From NCBI RefSeq assembly GCF_900101875.1, contig NZ_FNAI01000020.1, positions 1 to 64,000 of the forward strand: 64,000 nucleotides of DNA, written 5' to 3'. The DNA is from Mucilaginibacter pineti. Its GTDB lineage: Bacteria > Bacteroidota > Bacteroidia > Sphingobacteriales > Sphingobacteriaceae. The position numbers and the translations under genes were made by a program. Numbering within the stretch: the first letter of the stretch is position 1; every line of letters starts with the position of its first letter. Shown here one piece after another: positions 1 to 9,588 of the stretch. A model generated the notes under the pieces. It worked only from the letters and a program-made list of their open reading frames with translations, searched no databases and had not been told where the DNA came from.

Positions 1-313
1 TAATTGTCATGCTGGTTAAATAAAGGTTTGTCGAAAGTGCTTATTTATCTACTGATCCGCAATACATGAACCGGCCTTTTTTTATCCTTAAAAACTGCTG
101 AAAAAAAGCTGATTATACCCTGTTGGGGAATCGGTTTTATTAAGTAAAATAACGCTACTTAATAAATAAAACAAACTGATAATCAGCAAAGCAACCTATT
201 GTAACACTTTTGTGGGAGTATTTATGGTAAAACCTTTTACTTAACTGTTGGAATTGATGGATTTGAGCCCGATTTTATATTATCTTGGCTGAAAATTTTA
301 GCAATCTCTCACA
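1..313. other. Intergenic region upstream of the GH92 gene
   Basis: No convincing gene is visible here. The stretch is AT-rich. It contains an inverted repeat at 136-166 (11-base arms, TTTATTAAGTA and its complement, 9-base loop), listed separately. A possible weak promoter has TTTG at 262-265 and TATCTTGG at 281-288, but the spacing is shorter than usual for Bacteroidota promoters, so I do not call it. The gene to the left lies outside the window. Confidence 0.5.
136..166. repeat. 11-bp inverted repeat upstream of the mannosidase gene
   Basis: The arms at 136-146 and 156-166 are perfectly complementary around a 9-base centre. They are nearly all A/T, so a terminator is less likely than a protein-binding site. 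The repeat lies about 150 bases before the GH92 start. It could be an operator for that gene or the weak end of an unseen upstream transcript. Confidence 0.4.
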
Positions 314-2608
314 ATGAAAAAAGTTTTAAGCATCGGCTTAGTTTGTTTCAGCTCATTAGTATTAGCGCAAACAAAGCCAGACGGTACTTTCGTTCAATAC
401 GTTAATCCATTTATAGGTACCGGCGCTGTTGATAAGAATAGCCTTTCCGGAAGTAATTTTCCTGGCTCAACTGTTCCGTTTGGTTTTGTACAGCTTAGCC
501 CCGATACCCGCGATGCACCGGATGATCCTGCATCGGGCTATGATTATAACGACAAGACCATAGTAGGTTTTAGCCATAATCACCTTAGCGGTACCGGCGT
601 TGCCGATTTGTTTGACGTACTGATGATGCCAACTACCGGCGATGTTAAATTCAACGCGGGCACTCCCGATAAGCCGCATAGCGGTTACAGCTCGGCGTTT
701 TCTCATAAGGAAGAAACCGCCCGCCCAGGCTATTATCAGGTGATGCTGAAAGACTATAATATTAACGCCGAATTAACTTCAACATCGCATGTGGGCTTAC
801 ACAGGTATACCTTTCCACAGAATGCACAATCACATATTATTATTGATATGGATCACTCGCTGGATAAAAAGAGGGGGTATTGGTCATGTAAAATTATTGG
901 GGCCGAAATTCGCGTGGTTGATGATCATACTATTGAAGGCTACCGTATTTTAAGCGGATGGGCCAAGCTGCGTAAGATTTATTTCCATGCCGAGTTTTCA
1001 AAACCATTCATCAGCACTGTTTTAGCGAGTGGCGGTAAAACATATCCCGATCTTACTATTATTAACGGCAGCAATCTTAAAGCTGCGTTAAACTTTAACA
1101 CTGCCGATAAAGAGCAGATTATGGTAAAGGTTGGCCTTTCGCCGGTTAGTACCGAAAACGCCCGCATGAACATTAAAGCCGAACTACCCGGTTGGGATTT
1201 TAATGCCACAAGCAGTCAAAGCAGCGCGCAATGGGAAAAAGAACTTTCAAAAATTAAGATAGACGGTACGCTGGAGCAAAAGCAGATATTTTATACCGGC
1301 TTATACCACGCCTTTACCCAGCCCAATAACATGGCCGATGTTAATGGCGACTACCAGGCAACCGACCTGAGCATTGCCAACGCGCCGGATAAAACACATT
1401 ACTCAACTTTTTCGCTTTGGGATACGTACCGTGCCGCGCATCCGCTGTATACGTTGATCCAACCGGAAAAAACTACAGCTTTTATCAATAGCATGATGCG
1501 CCAGTATGATAGTTATGGCTACCTTCCTATATGGCAATTATGGGGTGATGAAAACTATTGTATGATAGGTAACCACGCCATCCCGGTTATTGTAGATGCA
1601 GCGCTGAAAGGCATCCCTGGTTTCAATGTAGAAAAAGCTTATGCGGCTATTAAAGGATCGTCTTTAACAGATCATCCCGGTTCGCCATTTACAGCATGGG
1701 CAAAATACCAATACATTCCCGAAGATGTGGAATCGCAATCGGTATCGATAACCCTTGAGGTAGCTTATGACGACTGGTGTGTGGCCCAGCTTGCTAAAAA
1801 GTTAGGTAAGGATGAGGATTATGATCTGTTCATCAAACGATCTGAATTTTATAAGAACCTGTACAATACGAAAACAGGTTTTTTCCAGGCCAAACTTAAA
1901 GATGGCAGCTGGCAGGAACCGTTTAATCCGCAATCATACGGTGGTAATGGCGGTAGCCCTTACACCGAAGCTAACGCATGGCAATATTTCTGGTATGTGC
2001 CGCAAAATGTATCCGGATTAATAGGTTTGGTTGGCGGTAACACAGCATTTAATCAAAAACTGGATACCTTTTTCACCCTGAGAGATAAACCAGGTGAGGT
2101 GAATGGTAATGCATCTGGCTTTATTGGTCAGTATGCGCATGGTAACGAGCCAAGTCACCATATAACATATTTGTATGATTTTTCGGGCCAGCCCTGGAAA
2201 ACACAATTTTACGTAGCCAAGGTTTTGAATGAGTTGTATAACAATTCATCGTCGGGCTATTCTGGTAATGAAGATTGTGGCCAGATGTCGTCATGGTATA
2301 CTTTCAGCTCTATGGGCTTTTACCCGGTAAATCCTGCTAATGGTGTTTATGCGATAGGATCGCCGATATTGAAACATGCCGAAATTAGTTTAGGCGGCGG
2401 TAAAACGTTCACCATGGATGCCAAAAATGTAGGTAAAAACAATTGCTACATTCAATCGGTAAAACTAAACGGCAAAGCTTACGGTAAAACCTACATCACT
2501 CAAAATGACATTGCCGATGGCGGTAAACTCGAGTTTGTAATGGGTTCCAAACCTAATAAAAACTGGGGCACCAAGCCTACAGATGTACCGCTTGCATGGG
2601 GTTACTAA
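314..2608 (+). CDS. GH92 family alpha-mannosidase, secreted
   Basis: Exo-acting alpha-mannosidase of glycoside hydrolase family 92, calcium-dependent enzymes that trim alpha-mannosides from N-glycans or mannans. The 764-residue length fits the family. A signal peptide covers about residues 1-18, ending LVLA-Q. Family landmarks are visible: GSNFPGSTVPFGFVQLSPDT near 46-65, GFSHNHLSGTG near 85-95, the SITLEVAYDDW segment near 477 (likely contains the general acid Glu), GNEPSHH near 610 and GNEDCGQMSSWY near 651 (the Asp-containing catalytic base region). No lipobox is seen, so it is probably periplasmic. The gene ends at a strong terminator, so it is transcribed apart from the downstream SusC/SusD genes although it belongs functionally with them. 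Exact linkage specificity (alpha-1,2, -1,3 or -1,6) cannot be read from the sequence. Confidence 0.95.
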   Translation: MKKVLSIGLVCFSSLVLAQTKPDGTFVQYVNPFIGTGAVDKNSLSGSNFPGSTVPFGFVQLSPDTRDAPDDPASGYDYNDKTIVGFSHNHLSGTGVADLFDVLMMPTTGDVKFNAGTPDKPHSGYSSAFSHKEETARPGYYQVMLKDYNINAELTSTSHVGLHRYTFPQNAQSHIIIDMDHSLDKKRGYWSCKIIGAEIRVVDDHTIEGYRILSGWAKLRKIYFHAEFSKPFISTVLASGGKTYPDLTIINGSNLKAALNFNTADKEQIMVKVGLSPVSTENARMNIKAELPGWDFNATSSQSSAQWEKELSKIKIDGTLEQKQIFYTGLYHAFTQPNNMADVNGDYQATDLSIANAPDKTHYSTFSLWDTYRAAHPLYTLIQPEKTTAFINSMMRQYDSYGYLPIWQLWGDENYCMIGNHAIPVIVDAALKGIPGFNVEKAYAAIKGSSLTDHPGSPFTAWAKYQYIPEDVESQSVSITLEVAYDDWCVAQLAKKLGKDEDYDLFIKRSEFYKNLYNTKTGFFQAKLKDGSWQEPFNPQSYGGNGGSPYTEANAWQYFWYVPQNVSGLIGLVGGNTAFNQKLDTFFTLRDKPGEVNGNASGFIGQYAHGNEPSHHITYLYDFSGQPWKTQFYVAKVLNELYNNSSSGYSGNEDCGQMSSWYTFSSMGFYPVNPANGVYAIGSPILKHAEISLGGGKTFTMDAKNVGKNNCYIQSVKLNGKAYGKTYITQNDIADGGKLEFVMGSKPNKNWGTKPTDVPLAWGY

Positions 2609-2635
2609 GTGATAAGCTAACACAAAACATATCCT

Positions 2636-2685
2636 AAAACAAAACGCCTAAAGCTATTTAATAGCTTTAGGCGTTTTGTTTTAGC
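2636..2685 (+). terminator. Strong intrinsic terminator after the GH92 gene
   Basis: The arms AAAACGCCTAAAGCTATT (2641-2658) and AATAGCTTTAGGCGTTTT (2660-2677) are perfectly complementary, 18 bases each. The hairpin is flanked by A- and T-rich tracts and closes about 30 bases after the stop codon. It separates the mannosidase transcript from the susC transcript. Confidence 0.85.
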
Positions 2686-3230
2686 GCTGGTCTTTATCCT
2701 TATTCCTTGCTCTTTAATCTTTGGTCCAACAAGCTACATATTGGTCAGCCAGCCGGTTAATTTTATGTTAATTTATGAAGTCTTACGCGCTTTTTTGATC
2801 TTTTAAGAACCGCTAAACGTTTTTTGTGGTTTTAATTACTGCTTTGCGCAAACGTTTGCAAAACTTTCAGGTCGTTACGTATAATAGGTGCGTTTTGTCC
2901 CCTTTATATCTTTTTAGCACATTTCTTAGCTGGGATTTTTCAAGTAAAAAATCCTTAATAAAACGTTTTAGCTATGTAAATACATATATATAATGTAAGT
3001 ACATATGTATAGTATAAACCTACTTTACTTAGTCAATTTCAGGTGTTATTTGTTAGTTTTCTCTGCGCTTAAATTATCCTAAATGCCTATTTATTAATTA
3101 ATAATGGCTGATAAAAGCCTCATGAATAAATTTTTTCAAAAAATTTGCTTGTAACATTTTTAATATGTAATTATGTATGTACAAATAACCAAATAACTCA
3201 TTATAAGTTAAACCTTTACTCAAACCAATT
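2686..3230 (+). promoter_or_regulatory. Long AT-rich control region upstream of susC
   Basis: This stretch of about 545 bases has no gene. It carries three exact AAACGTTT octamers (2815-2822, 2850-2857, 2961-2968). Two of them extend to 12-base palindromes: GCAAACGTTTGC at 2848-2859 and TAAAACGTTTTA at 2959-2970. CG-centred palindromes of this kind are typical LacI-family operators. Repeated TATGTA/TACATA units follow at 2973-2986, 3000-3009, 3164-3169 and 3172-3177. No clean TAnnTTTG promoter was found. Carbohydrate-responsive control by a LacI-family protein is inference; no such regulator gene is in the window. Confidence 0.5.
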
Positions 3231-6200
3231 ATGAATGAAAGAATTTTTACCTATTTAAAGGTGAAATACCTGTATTGCTTTTTTCTTTTGCTGCTTCCGG
3301 GCTTTGCCGCCAGGGCACAATCGTCATTTGCTGTGAGCGGTAAAATAACCGACAACAAGGGGCTTGTGCTGCCCGGCGTAAGTGTTACCGTTAAGGGTAC
3401 CACCATTGGTACCATAAGCGATAACGAAGGAAAGTTTGCACTTAAAGCCCCCAGTGCATCCAGCACTTTAGTGTTTTCCTTTATTGGCTTTGTAAAACAG
3501 GAAGTAGCCGTAAAAGACGAGCACATTATCAATATTGTGTTACTTGATGACAACAGCAACCTCAACGAGGTAGTGGTTGTTGCGTACGGCGTACAGAAAA
3601 AGGAAAGTATGGTAAGTTCCATTACTACCATTAGCCCCAAAGAATTAAAAGGGCCAACCAGTAACTTAACCACTATGCTTGCGGGGCGCGTGGCGGGTTT
3701 AATATCCTACCAGCGCAGCGGCGAGCCGGGGGCCGATAATGCTTCTTTCTTTATAAGAGGTATAACATCATTTGGTTCGGGTAAAATTGATCCGCTGATC
3801 CTGATAGATGGAATGGAATCAACATCAACCAACCTGGCCCGCCTGCAGCCCGATGATATAGCCGGCTTTTCAATCCTTAAAGATGCCGCCGCTTCGTCAT
3901 TATATGGCGCGCGTGGTGCAAACGGTGTTATTTTGGTGACCACAAAATCTGGTAAAGTTGGCGATACCAAGTTCAATGTACGTTTTGAAAACTCTACATC
4001 TTCAAACACGCAAAACTTTGCCCTGGCCGATAACATTACCTACATGAAACTGGCAAACGAGGCTGCGCTAACCCGGAACCCACTATCACCGCTGCCATAC
4101 ACTCAAAATAAAATAGACCATACACAGGCCGGTGATAATCCACTGCTTTACCCAAGCAACAACTGGATAGGGCAGCTTATTAAAAACTACACCAACAATC
4201 AGCGTTTTAACTTAAATTTAAGTGGCGGTGTTAACAGGGCGCAATACTACATCGCGGCAACCGCCAACCAGGATAACGGGGTATTAAAGGCACAAAGCGG
4301 CAATAACTTTAATAACAATGTTAACTTAAAAAGCTATGAGATTCGTTCAAATGTTAACGTAAAGCTTACTTCATCTACAGAGGCTATATTAAGAACATCT
4401 GGCGATTTTGATGATTATAACGGACCTATTGGCGGTGGCGGCGCTATTTTTGCCAGCGCGTTAAATGCAAACCCGGTGTTGTTTCCAGCTACTTTCCCGG
4501 CTTCAGATCTGCCATTGGTTAAGCACCCTTTGTTTGGTAACGCGCCAAGAGGTTCAAACGGCGATGTTTATGATAACCCGTATGCCGATATGGTATCGGG
4601 CTTTCAACAATATAGTACATCAACGTTAAATGTACAGGTTGAGCTTAAGCAGGATCTTAAATTTATTACCGAAGGTCTTTCGGCCAGGGGAATGGTTTAT
4701 ACCCAGCGCTATTCGTATTTTAATCTAAGCCGGCAGTATAATCCATTTTACTACTCAGCCAGTCCATCTAATACCGATCCAAGGGGATATAATTTAAATC
4801 TGCTGAACGAAACCACGGCCACAGAGTACCTTAATTATAAAGAAGGAAACAAAACGGTAAATACTACCACCTATGGCGAGGTTGCTTTAAACTACAACCG
4901 TACTTTTAATAAAGTACACAATGTAAGCGGCTTGCTTATAGGTATTCAAAGAAACTACCTCACAGGTAATGCAGGCGATCTGCAATCATCACTTCCTTTC
5001 AGAAACCAGGGGGTATCGGGCAGGTTAACTTATGGTTATAACGATCGTTACCTTTTTGAAACCAATTTTGGTTATAATGGGTCTGAGCGCTTTGCCAAAA
5101 ATAACAGGTACGGCTTTTTCCCATCTGTAGGTGTGGCGTGGAATGTAAATAACGAAAAGTTTTTTGAGCCACTGTCAAGAACAATAACTAAACTGAAATT
5201 TCGCGCAACTTATGGGTTAGTGGGTAACGACCAGATAGGTAACGTTAACGACAGGTTCTTTTATCTATCAAACGTAAACCTTAGCGACGGAAACTTCGGC
5301 TCATACTTTGGCGAAAACTACGCTTATTCAAGGCCGGGTGTTTCTATTTCAAGGTATTCCAATACAGGCATAACCTGGGAAAAATCAAAGAAAACCAACA
5401 TAGGTATGGATCTTGGTTTATTTGATGCGCTGAACATTGTAGTAGATGCCTATAAAGAACATCGCAGTAATATTTTAATGCAAAGGGCTTATATCCCAAC
5501 CACATTAGGTCTTACCGCTCCAGTAAGTGCAAACGTTGGCGTTGCCGAAGGCAAAGGTGTTGATGTATCTATGGATTACAACAAGAACTTTGGCAATACC
5601 TGGCTGCAAATGCGTGGTACGTTTACTTATGCTGCCAGTAAGCTTTTGGTAAATGAAGAACCAAATTATCCTTCAAACATGCAATACCTTTCAAGGGTAG
5701 GGCAGTCATTAGGTGAGGTTTATGGTCTTGTTGCCGAAAGGTTATTTGTTGATGATGAAGATGTAAAGAACTCGCCTAAACAAAATTACGGCGAAGTAAG
5801 GGGAGGAGATATCAAGTATCGCGATTTAAACGGCGACGGACAGATCACCGATCTGGATATGATAAATGGATTGGGTTATCCAACCACGCCCGAGATCATT
5901 TATGGTTTTGGCTTTTCATTCGGTTACAAAAACTTCGATATCAGCACATTCTTCCAGGGCTCGGCCAGGTCGTCATTCTTTATTGACCCAAGCGCGGTAT
6001 CGCCGTTTGTTACCAATGGGGCTAATCAGCACGGTTTACTTGATGTGATAGCTCAAGACCATTGGTCTGAAGATAACCGTAATCTGTACGCCCTTTGGCC
6101 ACGCCTTAGCTTAACTCAAAATGCCAATAACAACCAACCATCAAACTGGTGGATGCGCGATGGCGCCTTTTTAAGAATGAAAACTGCCGAGATAGGTTAT

Positions 6201-6377
6201 AGCATTAAAGAGAAAACTTTAAGAAAATTCCACATTTCAAGCTTGAGGTTTTATGCCAATGGCAGTAACCTGTTCCTGATAAGCGCCTTTAAGCTTTGGG
6301 ATCCTGAACAAGGCAGTAACGGGCTGGGTTATCCTATTCAAAAGGTGTTTAACGTAGGATTAAATATTCAGTTATAA
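3231..6377 (+). CDS. SusC/RagA-family TonB-dependent receptor
   Basis: Outer-membrane transporter that imports oligosaccharides with the SusD partner encoded next. The 1048 residues follow the family plan: signal peptide to about residue 29 (FAARAQ), a carboxypeptidase-D-like regulatory domain at about 34-110 (GKITDNKGLVLPGVSVTVKG), a TonB-contact segment NEVVVVAYG near 115, and a plug with the SusC signature ILKDAAASSLYGARGANGV near 215-235. The 22-strand barrel fills the rest and ends LNIQL. No STN domain is present, so direct FecR signalling through this receptor is unlikely. The susD gene starts 21 bases downstream, so the two are co-transcribed. Substrate is inferred from the nearby GH92 enzyme to be a mannose-containing glycan. 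Confidence 0.96.
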   Translation: MNERIFTYLKVKYLYCFFLLLLPGFAARAQSSFAVSGKITDNKGLVLPGVSVTVKGTTIGTISDNEGKFALKAPSASSTLVFSFIGFVKQEVAVKDEHIINIVLLDDNSNLNEVVVVAYGVQKKESMVSSITTISPKELKGPTSNLTTMLAGRVAGLISYQRSGEPGADNASFFIRGITSFGSGKIDPLILIDGMESTSTNLARLQPDDIAGFSILKDAAASSLYGARGANGVILVTTKSGKVGDTKFNVRFENSTSSNTQNFALADNITYMKLANEAALTRNPLSPLPYTQNKIDHTQAGDNPLLYPSNNWIGQLIKNYTNNQRFNLNLSGGVNRAQYYIAATANQDNGVLKAQSGNNFNNNVNLKSYEIRSNVNVKLTSSTEAILRTSGDFDDYNGPIGGGGAIFASALNANPVLFPATFPASDLPLVKHPLFGNAPRGSNGDVYDNPYADMVSGFQQYSTSTLNVQVELKQDLKFITEGLSARGMVYTQRYSYFNLSRQYNPFYYSASPSNTDPRGYNLNLLNETTATEYLNYKEGNKTVNTTTYGEVALNYNRTFNKVHNVSGLLIGIQRNYLTGNAGDLQSSLPFRNQGVSGRLTYGYNDRYLFETNFGYNGSERFAKNNRYGFFPSVGVAWNVNNEKFFEPLSRTITKLKFRATYGLVGNDQIGNVNDRFFYLSNVNLSDGNFGSYFGENYAYSRPGVSISRYSNTGITWEKSKKTNIGMDLGLFDALNIVVDAYKEHRSNILMQRAYIPTTLGLTAPVSANVGVAEGKGVDVSMDYNKNFGNTWLQMRGTFTYAASKLLVNEEPNYPSNMQYLSRVGQSLGEVYGLVAERLFVDDEDVKNSPKQNYGEVRGGDIKYRDLNGDGQITDLDMINGLGYPTTPEIIYGFGFSFGYKNFDISTFFQGSARSSFFIDPSAVSPFVTNGANQHGLLDVIAQDHWSEDNRNLYALWPRLSLTQNANNNQPSNWWMRDGAFLRMKTAEIGYSIKEKTLRKFHISSLRFYANGSNLFLISAFKLWDPEQGSNGLGYPIQKVFNVGLNIQL

Positions 6378-6398
6378 TCCCCTTAAAATTAAAACAAC

Positions 6399-8342
6399 AT
6401 GAAATTGTCAAATACATATACTCGATTTTTAAGCTTCTTAAATCGAAAACATGCGGTACCTGCATTACTGTTCCTGGGGATAGTATGCCTGTCTGCCTGT
6501 AAAAAAAGTTACCTGGATGTGGTGCCGGATAACGTTGCCACCATTGATAACGCGTTTGCTAACCGTAACGAGGCCGAAAAATATTTATTTACCTGCTATT
6601 CCTATCTTCCGCAAGAGGGACATCCGGATAAAAACCCGGCCTTTAGCGGCGGCGACGAAGCATGGACCTACTGGCCAATGACCGAGGATTTCTTTTACCT
6701 CGATCCTTATAACATAGCGCGGGGTAACCAGAACCGGGCTAACCCTTACATGAATTATTGGGACGGTTATGATGGTAAATCGCTTTGGCAGGGCATAAGG
6801 GCTTGTAATACTTTTTTAGATAATGTGGATAAGGTAACCGATTTGCAGCCGTATTTAAAGGTACGCTGGATAGCCGAGGCTAAATTCCTGAAAGCATATT
6901 TTCACTGGTATTTATTCAGAATGTACGGGCCGATACCTATCGCCGATAAAAATTTACCAATCACTGCATCACCAGAAGAGCTTAAAGTTTTCAGGCAACC
7001 GGTTGATACCGTGGTGAACTATATTTCAAACCTTATTGATCAAGCCACCGCGGGTGATGATAACACCGGTTTACCAAGTGTTATCACAAGTAGCGCTACA
7101 GAGCTCGGTCGTATTACCAAAGTTGCGGCACTGGCTATTAAAGCGCGTTTATTGGTTACAGCGGCAAGCCCCTTGTTTAACGGCAATAATGATTTTGCAG
7201 GTTTAAAAGGCCGGGATGGAAAATTGTTGTTTAACCCGCAATATGATGCCTCAAAATGGACCCGAGCGGCCGATGCCTGTAAAATAGCTATTGATGCCGC
7301 CACGGCAGCGGGATTAAAGCTATATTATTTTAACCCTGGTATTGTGGTAGTAAATGATGCCCAAAAAACCGAAATGAATATCCGTAACTCTGTTTGTGAA
7401 AAATGGAACAGCGAGCTGATATGGGGTTTAACATCGGGTGGTAACCCAACATTCTGGTTGCAGGAATTTGCCTGTCCGCAGCTTGATCCTAATAATATCA
7501 ATCTGGATATGAAAGGGAAATTGGCTCCTCCATTAAAAATGGCCGAGTTGTTTTATACAAAAAACGGTGTACCCATTGAAGAAGATAAAACCTGGGATTA
7601 TGCCAACCGTTTTAAACTACGTACTGTTACCGCGCAGGACGCCGGGATGCAAAACGGTTACCAAACGGTAGGGCTACATTTTGAAAGAGAGCCCCGGTTT
7701 TATGCAGATATGGCTTTCGACGGATCAACCTGGTTCATGAAAAACGGTACTTTCAATATCCAAAGTAAATTAGGCGAGTATACGGGTAAAAAACAAAGTC
7801 GTTTATATTCAGTTACCGGTTATTACACCAAAAAAATAGTTAACTGGAACCTGGTTTATACGGCCACTAATACAACAGTTGAATCATACCCTTGGCCGGT
7901 GATGCGCCTGAGCGATCTTTACCTGCTATACGCCGAATCTTTAAATGAATCGGGCAATTCTGCAGCTGCATTGCCTTACCTTAATCAGATAAGGGCAAGG
8001 GCCGGACTAAACACAGTTGAAAGTTCATGGACTAATTTTTCAACTACCCCAACCAAGTACACAACTGTTGATGGCCTGCGCGATATCATTCAGCACGAGC
8101 GCAATATTGAGATGGCATTTGAAGGCAGCCGTTTCTGGGATCTGCGCCGCTGGAAAACAGCACCGCAAACGTTGAGTGCGCCAATTTATGGCTGGGATAT
8201 CTTACAAAGCACATTTGAAGATTATAACCGCAGGGTATTGTTGTACAATCCAAAATTTGTTGGACCGCGTGATTACTTCTGGCCAATTAAGGAATATAAC
8301 CTGCAGGTTAATCCAAACCTGGTTCAAAACTCCGGATGGTAA
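6399..8342 (+). CDS. SusD/RagB-family glycan-binding lipoprotein
   Basis: Surface lipoprotein that caps the SusC barrel and captures glycans. The signal peptide ends in a lipobox, LSAC, with Cys near residue 34 followed by KKSYLD, a usual SusD start. The N-terminal part shows the TPR-like segments of RagB/SusD (RWIAEAKFLKAYFHWYLFRMYG near 160). The C-terminal region has the family hallmarks LRLSDLYLLYAESLNE-like (MRLSDLYLLYAESLNESG), LNQIRARAGL and IQHERNIEMAFEGSRFWDLRRW. At 647 residues it is a typical to slightly long member. It follows susC by 21 bases and precedes two lipoprotein genes in the same operon. Confidence 0.96.
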   Translation: MKLSNTYTRFLSFLNRKHAVPALLFLGIVCLSACKKSYLDVVPDNVATIDNAFANRNEAEKYLFTCYSYLPQEGHPDKNPAFSGGDEAWTYWPMTEDFFYLDPYNIARGNQNRANPYMNYWDGYDGKSLWQGIRACNTFLDNVDKVTDLQPYLKVRWIAEAKFLKAYFHWYLFRMYGPIPIADKNLPITASPEELKVFRQPVDTVVNYISNLIDQATAGDDNTGLPSVITSSATELGRITKVAALAIKARLLVTAASPLFNGNNDFAGLKGRDGKLLFNPQYDASKWTRAADACKIAIDAATAAGLKLYYFNPGIVVVNDAQKTEMNIRNSVCEKWNSELIWGLTSGGNPTFWLQEFACPQLDPNNINLDMKGKLAPPLKMAELFYTKNGVPIEEDKTWDYANRFKLRTVTAQDAGMQNGYQTVGLHFEREPRFYADMAFDGSTWFMKNGTFNIQSKLGEYTGKKQSRLYSVTGYYTKKIVNWNLVYTATNTTVESYPWPVMRLSDLYLLYAESLNESGNSAAALPYLNQIRARAGLNTVESSWTNFSTTPTKYTTVDGLRDIIQHERNIEMAFEGSRFWDLRRWKTAPQTLSAPIYGWDILQSTFEDYNRRVLLYNPKFVGPRDYFWPIKEYNLQVNPNLVQNSGW

Positions 8343-8397
8343 TTAAAAAATGAAAATGTTGTCAACAAATAATTATATCCATCTAAAATATAAGATA

Positions 8398-9567
8398 ATG
8401 AAAAAGATATTTTTTATCTGCGGCATTGGTTTGGCTTTATTGGTCATAAATTCATGCAAGCAGGATGTCCGCGGTCCCATTACAAAAGATTCGGTTGCAC
8501 CCGGGCCTATAAGTAATGTGACGGTAATAAATCTAAATGGGGCGGCAAAAATAAGTTATTCGGTACCTGCCGATGCCGATCTGTTATATGTAAAAGCCTC
8601 TTATAAAACCAAACAAGGTGTTGTGCGGGAAACAAAGGTGAGCCGCTATAACAGTGATTTAACTGTTGTTGGATTTGGCGATACCAGCGCTTACCAGGTT
8701 ACGCTTTACGCGGTTGATAAAAGCGAAAACGCTTCGAGCCCGCTGGAGGTAACGGTGCATCCGCTTACGCCAACGGTTAAAATTGTTAGGGATAGCCTCA
8801 CTGTAACGCCAGACTTCGGCGGAATTAACATAAAATTCTTTAACAGTACCGAAGAGAGTATGGCGATTGTAGTGTTAACTAACGACTCACTTGGTCAGTT
8901 TTCGCCTATTAACACCAACTATACCAATCTTAAAAAAGGCGATTTCTCTATAAGAGGCCTGCCATCAACCCCAACAAAATTTGGTGTGTTTGTAAGGGAC
9001 AGGTGGGGCAATTTATCAGATACGCTGATTGTTACGCTTACGCCTTTGTTTGAAGAATTATTAGACCGTACAAAAATGAAAGGTTTGGTGCTGCCTACTG
9101 ATGCCCCGCTTGGCTACAACGGAACTATTGCAGGCCTTTTTGATGGCAATACGCAGGATGGATTTTACCATACCGGCGATGCCGCGAGGATGCCGCAGTG
9201 GTTTACCTATGATATGGGTGTTACCGCCAAGCTAAGCCGCTTAAGCTGGTTTATGCGCCCAGGCTTTTTTTATACGCTACATAACCCGCGCGTTGTAGAG
9301 ATCTGGGGATCTAATAACCCCAACCCGGATGGCAGTTATGACAGCAGCTGGACGCTTTTGGTTGTACATACCCAGATAAAACCATCGGGTTTACCGGAGG
9401 GGCAGCTTTCGCAAGCTGATATCGATGCTGCCACAGCAGGCGAAACCGTCACTTTCCCGTTGAATACGCCAAAAGTGCGCTACATAAGGTTTAAAACGCT
9501 GAAAAACTGGTCGAACGGTACCTATGTGAATTTTTATGAATTGATGATGTGGGGCGATACAAAATAA
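8398..9567 (+). CDS. DUF4959/DUF5126/DUF5000-type surface lipoprotein
   Basis: Probable glycan-binding accessory lipoprotein in the SusE/SusF position. I chose the ATG at 8398 rather than the upstream in-frame ATG at 8350 because it puts a good signal peptide at the N-terminus (MKKIFFICGIG, lipobox VINSC with Cys 20). The product is then 389 residues. The order of an N-terminal fibronectin-like segment (PGPISNVTVINLNG), a middle beta domain and a C-terminal discoidin-like (F5/8 type C) domain beginning near LVLPTDAPLGYNG fits the DUF4959-DUF5126-DUF5000 architecture common in Bacteroidota utilisation loci. The last 80 residues are clearly related to those of the next gene. The ligand is unknown but presumably the locus glycan. 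Confidence 0.8.
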   Translation: MKKIFFICGIGLALLVINSCKQDVRGPITKDSVAPGPISNVTVINLNGAAKISYSVPADADLLYVKASYKTKQGVVRETKVSRYNSDLTVVGFGDTSAYQVTLYAVDKSENASSPLEVTVHPLTPTVKIVRDSLTVTPDFGGINIKFFNSTEESMAIVVLTNDSLGQFSPINTNYTNLKKGDFSIRGLPSTPTKFGVFVRDRWGNLSDTLIVTLTPLFEELLDRTKMKGLVLPTDAPLGYNGTIAGLFDGNTQDGFYHTGDAARMPQWFTYDMGVTAKLSRLSWFMRPGFFYTLHNPRVVEIWGSNNPNPDGSYDSSWTLLVVHTQIKPSGLPEGQLSQADIDAATAGETVTFPLNTPKVRYIRFKTLKNWSNGTYVNFYELMMWGDTK

Positions 9568-9588
9568 TTAACGATCAAAATTGAATTT

